Source of the DNA: ZC4RG30 sp040508085
GTDB lineage: Bacteria > Pseudomonadota > Gammaproteobacteria > Steroidobacterales > Steroidobacteraceae
Length of the DNA: 39,078 bases
Direction of reading: 5' to 3'
Assembly: GCA_040508085.1 (NCBI GenBank)
Contig: JBEVNO010000095.1
Coordinates: 1 to 39,078 of the forward strand
This document shows positions 35,304 to 39,078 of the stretch, piece after piece. Within the stretch, counting starts at the first letter, position 1. Each line of letters starts with the position of its first letter. The translations under genes and the position numbers were made by a program. The notes beneath the pieces are model-generated. The model ran no database searches and was not told where the DNA came from. It saw only the letters and a list, made by a program, of their open reading frames with translations.

Positions 35304-35770
35304 CAGACTTGCTTGACCGGGGTTTCTGCGGCGCCGGGGGCCGCGCCACCCGTTGCATGGGCATGCGAGTAGGTGTCATCGCCCGGCTGCGGCTCGCTCG
35401 ACACCGGCGTCGATGGCTCCGGTGTGGCCGGCGCCGGTGACGGCGTGCCGTAGGGATAGGCGCTGTCGGCCGCGGGCGGATCCGGCTCGATGTGGATCGA
35501 AGGATCATCAGCCGGCGGTGCGCCGGTGAATTCCGGCGGCGGGGGCGGGGTTGTCTGGCTGGCTTGCTGGCGCGTGCGCTCGGTGAACTTGTTCAGTTCC
35601 TCGAGGTTGGCTTCCTGTTCCAGCTGACGCTGGAAATCGCGCGCCACGGCGCGCGCCTTGCCGATCCAGCGGCCCACCTGCCGCACCAGGCCGGGCAGCC
35701 GCGTCGGGCCGAGCACAACCAGCGCGACAACAAAGATCAGCGCCAGCTCCATGAAGCCGACTTCAAACAT
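35303..35770 (-). CDS. tatB: Twin-arginine translocase subunit TatB
   Basis: A 155-residue subunit that forms the substrate-receiving complex with TatC. FEVGFMELALIFVVALVVLG is the single helix, with the conserved Glu near residue 8 and the G-P hinge in VLGPTRLPGLVRQVGRW, followed by an amphipathic helix (about 40-65). The remaining 90 residues are a Pro/Thr/Ser-rich acidic tail with several His near the end (YSHAHATGG), low in complexity and probably disordered. It lies 41 nt after tatA and is coupled to tatC. Confidence 0.96.
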   Translation of the reverse strand: MFEVGFMELALIFVVALVVLGPTRLPGLVRQVGRWIGKARAVARDFQRQLEQEANLEELNKFTERTRQQASQTTPPPPPEFTGAPPADDPSIHIEPDPPAADSAYPYGTPSPAPATPEPSTPVSSEPQPGDDTYSHAHATGGAAPGAAETPVKQV

Positions 35771-35811
35771 CGCGGTGGGAGGCTGTCAGGGAGTGAAGGG
35801 GGCGGCCGCGC

Positions 35812-36066
35812 TCAGGCTGCGCGGTCGTTGCTGCCGGTCGTGGTGGACGTCGGCTTGTTCTCGGGGAACTCCGCGTCGCCGCTGACCGATTGCTTGATCT
35901 GCTTCGCGACCTGCTCGCCTTCCTTCTCGCCGTCGTTCATGGCCTTCTTGAAGTTCTTGATGGCCGAGCCGACGTCGCTGCCCATGGAGCTCAGCTTCTT
36001 GGTGCCGAACACCAGGATGACGATGCCGAGGACGATCAGCCAGTGCCAGATGCTAAGTGAACCCAT
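35812..36066 (-). CDS. tatA: Twin-arginine translocase subunit TatA
   Basis: An 84-residue protein that polymerises into the translocation pore. SIWHWLIVLGIVILVFGTKK contains the membrane helix and the FG hinge; an amphipathic helix (about 22-45) and a Thr/Ser/Asn-rich tail follow. ATG 36066 has GGAG at good distance. It is the first of the tat genes, transcribed toward tatB, and is separated from the dtd stop by 68 bp that may hold its promoter. Confidence 0.97.
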   Translation of the reverse strand: MGSLSIWHWLIVLGIVILVFGTKKLSSMGSDVGSAIKNFKKAMNDGEKEGEQVAKQIKQSVSGDAEFPENKPTSTTTGSNDRAA

Positions 36067-36120
36067 CGAAGTACTCCGTAAGTCCCCGTACTAAAGGGGT
36101 CTGCAATCATAAGACATGGG

Positions 36121-36135
36121 AGGGTCGCCGACCCT
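36121..36135 (-). terminator. Short hairpin directly after dtd
   Basis: The near-perfect inverted repeat AGGGTCGCCGACCCT adjoins the dtd stop codon. Six or seven base pairs could form around a very small loop, but no T-tract follows on the minus strand. It may slow read-through from dtd into tatA or be a protein-binding site. Confidence 0.3.
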
Positions 36136-36599
36136 TAAAAGTTCATTTCCGCGGCCTGCGGCGCCACCCGCAGATTGAACGTAACAGGGCCGTCATTGAG
36201 CAGATATACCTGCATATGGGCGCCAAATACCCCGGTTTCAACCCGTGGATGCAGCGTGCGGGCCCGCGCCACCAGCCAGGCGAACAAGGGCTCGGCCACG
36301 GCCGGTGCGGCAGCGGTGGAGAAGCCCGGGCGGTTGCCGCTGGAGGTGTCGGCCGCGAGGGTGAACTGGGGTACCAGCAGCAGGCCGCCGCCGGTGTCGC
36401 GCAGCGAGCGGTTCATGCGTCCGGCGCGATCCGGGAACACCCGGTAGGCGAGCACGCGCTCCAGCAGGCGCCCGCCGCTGGCCTCCCCATCGGCCGCCTC
36501 GATGCCCACCAGCGCCAGCAGGCCGCCCTCTATGGCGGCCACCGTGCTGCCGGCAATCTCGACGCGGGCCGGGCCCACGCGCTGGATCAGAGCGATCAT
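36135..36599 (-). CDS. dtd: D-aminoacyl-tRNA deacylase
   Basis: A 154-residue enzyme that removes D-amino acids (and glycine) wrongly attached to tRNA. MIALIQRVGPARVEI is the standard N-terminus; LLLVPQFTLAADTSSGNRPGF carries the SQ(x)T/PQFTL catalytic motif, and LLNDGPVTFNLRV (usually NDGPVT with the cross-subunit Gly-Pro) is the second motif near the end. GGAGG 8 nt before ATG 36599 fixes the start. It is upstream of tatA on the same strand and divergent from the cytochrome gene across 92 bp. Confidence 0.97.
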   Translation of the reverse strand: MIALIQRVGPARVEIAGSTVAAIEGGLLALVGIEAADGEASGGRLLERVLAYRVFPDRAGRMNRSLRDTGGGLLLVPQFTLAADTSSGNRPGFSTAAAPAVAEPLFAWLVARARTLHPRVETGVFGAHMQVYLLNDGPVTFNLRVAPQAAEMNF

Positions 36600-36691
36600 C
36601 ACTTCCACCTCCGGTGGCATTCTGGCTGCCGGAACCGTAAAATTCCGGGCTGTTTTGCGCCGCACAGGCGCTTGATTCCTGAGGTTTTCGG

Positions 36692-37336
36692 ATGTCCGTG
36701 CGTTCCCTGTTGAAGGCTTTGGCTCCCGCGCTGGCAGTTGCCGCGATGGGTCTGGTGTGCGCTATGCCTGCCGCGGCAGCGGGAGACCCAGCCCGCGGCA
36801 AGCAGCTGGGCTATACCTGCCTGGGCTGCCATGGCATCGAAACCTACAAGAACGTGTACCCCACGTACTCGGTCCCCATGCTGCGCGGCCAGCATCCCGA
36901 ATACATCGTGGCCGCGCTGCAGGAATACGCCAAGGGCGAACGCAGCCACGCCACCATGCATGCGCACGCCACCTCGCTGTCGCAGCAGGACATGGAAGAC
37001 GTGGCCGCCTACCTGGGCGGCGAACCGGTGAAGGCGGATCCCGCCGTGCAGCCGGTGGGCAAGCCGCCAGCTGCGGCAGCCACCTGCGCCGCCTGCCATG
37101 GCAACGTGGGCGTCGGCATCATGGGCATCTATCCCACCCTCACCGGCCAGCATGCGGATTACATCGAGCATGCGCTGGAGAGCTACCGCAATGGTTCGCG
37201 CAAGAACGGCATCATGGCGCCGTTCGCCAGCCAGCTGAAGCCCGAAGACATCAAGGAACTGGCGAAGTATTTCTCGAAGCAGAAGGGTGGCGTGGTCCCC
37301 GGGCCGAAGAAGGAAAAGCGCGCCGCCGCGAATTAG
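36692..37336 (+). CDS. Dihaem cytochrome c4
   Basis: A 214-residue periplasmic electron carrier. A signal peptide of about 30 residues ends in MPAAAAG. Two haem-binding CxxCH motifs are seen: C43-LG-CH and C132-AA-CH, each starting a cytochrome c domain of about 90 residues, with candidate Met ligands in HATMHAH and NGIMAPFA. The repeat layout GQHPEYIVAALQEY / GQHADYIEHALESY confirms a duplicated c4 fold. GAGG 7 nt before ATG 36692 gives the start. The basic tail (GPKKEKRAAAN) is unusual but short. Such proteins feed electrons to terminal oxidases. Confidence 0.96.
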   Translation: MSVRSLLKALAPALAVAAMGLVCAMPAAAAGDPARGKQLGYTCLGCHGIETYKNVYPTYSVPMLRGQHPEYIVAALQEYAKGERSHATMHAHATSLSQQDMEDVAAYLGGEPVKADPAVQPVGKPPAAAATCAACHGNVGVGIMGIYPTLTGQHADYIEHALESYRNGSRKNGIMAPFASQLKPEDIKELAKYFSKQKGGVVPGPKKEKRAAAN

Positions 37337-37353
37337 CGCGGCACAGGTTGCCC

Positions 37354-37371
37354 GGCCAGGCAGTCCTGGCC
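37354..37371 (+). terminator. Upstream hairpin after the cytochrome c4 gene
   Basis: GGCCAGG-CAGT-CCTGGCC is a perfect 7-bp hairpin 18 nt after the stop codon and just before the main terminator. It lacks its own T-tract and probably protects or assists at the 3' end. Confidence 0.4.
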
Positions 37372-37378
37372 AGATGAA

Positions 37379-37405
37379 AAAAACGCCGCGTAATGCGGCG
37401 TTTTT
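37379..37405. terminator. Strong bidirectional Rho-independent terminator
   Basis: AAAAACGCCGC and GCGGCGTTTTT pair perfectly around a 5-nt loop (GTAAT). The A-run on the left and T-run on the right let it work in both directions, ending the cytochrome c4 gene (plus) and the azoreductase gene (minus). It is the clearest terminator in the window. Confidence 0.93.
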
Positions 37406-37436
37406 CGTTTGTGGGCCGGATTGCAGTGGCGGTGCT

Positions 37437-38081
37437 TCAGCCAGCCAGTGCCACCCCGCGCTGTTCCGTGCCACGTGCGGCGATCCGCGGCACCTGCTGA
37501 TGCGCGCGCGCCAGGGCCTCACTGCGTGCTTCAGGACCTAGGCCGATGCCTTCGGCGCGCAGCACCTCGATGTCGGTGATGCCGAAGAACCCAAACACCG
37601 TGCGCAGGTAGGCCTCCTGGTGATCCATCGCCGCTTCATGCGGCGTGCCGGCCATCATGCTGCCGCGCGTGGAGACGATGATCACGCGCTTGCCGCCGGC
37701 CAGGCCCTCGGGGCCATTGGCGGTGTAGCGGAAGGTCTTGCCGGCCTGCGCCACGCGGTCGATCCAGGCCTTCAGCGTGGAAGGAATGGAGAAGTTGTAC
37801 ATGGGTGCGCCCACCACCACGACATCGGCGGCCAGGAATTCACGCAGCAGCTCGTCGGTGAGGTTCAGCTCGGGCTCCAGCTCGGCTGCGGCGGGTTGCT
37901 GCGAGCGCAGCGCGCCCAGCAGGGTGCCGGTGACATGGGCGGGCGGTGCGGCGGCCAGATCGCGATAGCGGTACTTCGCGCCCGGGTGCCCGGCACGCAG
38001 CCGTTCGGCCAGTTCGCGGGTCAGTTCGCGGGAGGCGGAAAAATCGCCGAGGGCGCTGGAATCGAGGTGGAGCAGGTTCAT
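37437..38081 (-). CDS. azoR: FMN-dependent NADH-azoreductase
   Basis: A 214-residue flavodoxin-like quinone/azo reductase that acts as a cytoplasmic dimer. MNLLHLDSSALGDFSASREL has the FMN phosphate-binding Ser cluster; VVVVGAPMYNFSIPSTLKAW and IIVSTRG are family signatures, and AGKTFRYTANGPEGL covers the flavin. AAGGAG 7 nt before ATG 38081 fixes the start; longer readings would cross into the LysR gene region. It is divergent from a LysR regulator, the usual arrangement in which the regulator controls the reductase in response to quinones or electrophiles. Confidence 0.95.
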   Translation of the reverse strand: MNLLHLDSSALGDFSASRELTRELAERLRAGHPGAKYRYRDLAAAPPAHVTGTLLGALRSQQPAAAELEPELNLTDELLREFLAADVVVVGAPMYNFSIPSTLKAWIDRVAQAGKTFRYTANGPEGLAGGKRVIIVSTRGSMMAGTPHEAAMDHQEAYLRTVFGFFGITDIEVLRAEGIGLGPEARSEALARAHQQVPRIAARGTEQRGVALAG

Positions 38082-38157
38082 GAGGGTTCTCCTTAGAGGG
38101 TGGAGTAACCGTACGCGGGTACATTGATGGGATAAATCGGCTCCGCGACAAAGGATC

Positions 38158-38173
38158 GTTCTATTATTAGAAC
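38158..38173. promoter_or_regulatory. Palindrome overlapping the lysR start, likely autoregulatory operator and -10 box
   Basis: GTTCTATTATTAGAAC is a perfect inverted repeat (6-bp arms, 4-bp centre) ending 1 nt before the LysR ATG. It contains TATTAT (38162-38167), a good -10 hexamer 7 nt before the ATG. It is the only AT-rich patch in the 93-bp gap. A regulator bound here would block its own gene and could act on azoR. Confidence 0.55.
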
Positions 38174-38174
38174 A

Positions 38175-39071
38175 ATGCGCAAGCTGGACGACATGTACCT
38201 GTTCGCCAAGGTGGTCAGCGCCGGCAGCTTCTCGGGGGCGGCGCGCGAGCTGGGGCTGCAGACCTCGCTGCTGTCCCGGCGCGTCGCCGCGCTCGAAAAG
38301 GAACTGGGGGTGCGGCTGCTGAACCGCAGCACGCGGCGCATCGCGCCGACCGAAACCGGGCGGGGGTTCTATCGCCACTGCCAGGCGCTGGTCACCGAGG
38401 CCGATGCAGCCTGGGATTCCGTCGAGCAGACGCGCTCCGCCCCGCGCGGCCTGGTGCGGCTGAGCTGTCCAGTGCAGATGCTGCGCATGCCGGTGGCCGG
38501 CGTGCTCACCACGCTGATGGTGCAGTACCCGGAGGTGCGGGTGCAGGTGGAGGCCACCAACCGGCGCGTGAACGTGATCGAGGAGGGGTTCGACATCGCG
38601 CTGCGCGTGCGCACGCCGCCGTTGCTGGATTCAGACCTGGTGGTGCGGCAGCTGGGCAGCGCCGAAGTGATCCTGGTGGGCGCGCCGGCGCTGTTCGCGC
38701 GCCAGCCGCTGCCGCGTTCCATCACGGACCTCGCCGGCCTGCCCACGTTGTCGCAGGTGTATGCGGGCGAGCGCTACAGCTGGGAGCTCACCGGGCCGCA
38801 TGGCGAGCCGGTGGTGCACCGGCATGTGCCGCGGCTGATGGTGGATGATTTCCCGCTGCTGCTGCAGGCGGCGCTGGATGGGCTCGGCATCGCGCTGCTG
38901 CCCGAGATGATCGTGCGCGAGGAGCTGGCTGCCGGCCGGCTGGTGCCAGTGCTACCGGATCACCGGCTGCCGCAGGGCATTGCGCATGCCGTGTTCCCGT
39001 CGCGGCGCGGCATGGTGCCCGCGGTACGGGTGGTGCTGGACGCGCTGGCGGCCGGCTTCACGCTGGGCTGA
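38175..39071 (+). CDS. LysR-type transcriptional regulator
   Basis: A 298-residue regulator. The N-terminal winged helix-turn-helix reads MYLFAKVVSAGSFSGAAREL and LSRRVAALEKELGVRLLNRS, followed by the linker helix and a periplasmic-binding-protein-like effector domain (about 90-290), with DIALRVRTPPLLDSDLVVR typical of the AaeR/DsdC-like group 8 LysR regulators that sit next to reductases or exporters. ATG 38175 has no Shine-Dalgarno and lies next to a palindrome containing a -10 box. It probably controls the divergent azoreductase gene. The gene is complete; only 7 nt of the window remain after its stop. Confidence 0.94.
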   Translation: MRKLDDMYLFAKVVSAGSFSGAARELGLQTSLLSRRVAALEKELGVRLLNRSTRRIAPTETGRGFYRHCQALVTEADAAWDSVEQTRSAPRGLVRLSCPVQMLRMPVAGVLTTLMVQYPEVRVQVEATNRRVNVIEEGFDIALRVRTPPLLDSDLVVRQLGSAEVILVGAPALFARQPLPRSITDLAGLPTLSQVYAGERYSWELTGPHGEPVVHRHVPRLMVDDFPLLLQAALDGLGIALLPEMIVREELAAGRLVPVLPDHRLPQGIAHAVFPSRRGMVPAVRVVLDALAAGFTLG

Positions 39072-39078
39072 GTCCGGA

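Overview
This 39-kb window is high-GC, gene-dense chromosomal DNA from a gammaproteobacterium. The conserved blocks support that: yibN-grxC-secB-gpsA with a divergent envC, glnA-DUF4124-ntrB-ntrC, glyQ-glyS, and tatABC. The GC content, the carotenoid oxygenase and the DUF2167 protein would suit a Xanthomonadales, Nevskiales or Steroidobacter-like lineage, but that placement is inference. I see no rRNA, tRNA, CRISPR array, insertion sequence, prophage or integrated element. No gene-free stretch exceeds about 250 bp.

Layout. 1-174 is the tail of an EAL-domain gene. 279-7576 is one plus-strand operon: a membrane-fusion adaptor, a MacB/LolD-type ATPase, two FtsX-like permeases, a sigma-54-dependent response regulator and a histidine kinase. 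A near-consensus -24/-12 promoter and a cluster of GTCC/GGAC half-sites lie just upstream, so the operon probably activates itself. 7584-9552 (minus) holds a J-like small membrane protein, an unknown membrane protein and a DUF2167 protein. 9622-14860 (minus) holds a Tat-exported carotenoid oxygenase, a DUF1761 membrane protein, glyS and glyQ. 15108-19708 (plus) is the nitrogen-control block glnA, DUF4124, ntrB, ntrC, with a sigma-54 promoter and two NtrC-like sites before glnA. Next is an MscS channel (plus), then a secreted esterase, a PLP aminotransferase and a DHODH-like flavoprotein (minus).

24108-28118 holds trmL (plus), gpsA, secB, grxC and yibN (minus), and envC (plus), matching the E. 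coli yibN-grxC-secB-gpsA/envC neighbourhood. 28217-32140 (plus) holds a GAF-GGDEF-EAL protein with a ruined GGDEF motif, a DedA protein, a SRPBCC protein and a small YvlD/holin-4-like membrane protein. 32103-36599 (minus) holds an EamA exporter, a POT peptide transporter, tatC, tatB, tatA and dtd. The window closes with a cytochrome c4 gene followed by a strong terminator, then a divergent azoreductase/LysR pair.

Points most worth following are the self-regulated sigma-54 transporter operon with a kinase that lacks an extracytoplasmic domain, the DHODH paralogue with catalytic-site substitutions, the J-like protein without HPD, and a recurrent TANNNT box 6-8 nt before several ATG codons that lack a Shine-Dalgarno sequence, which suggests leaderless transcripts.
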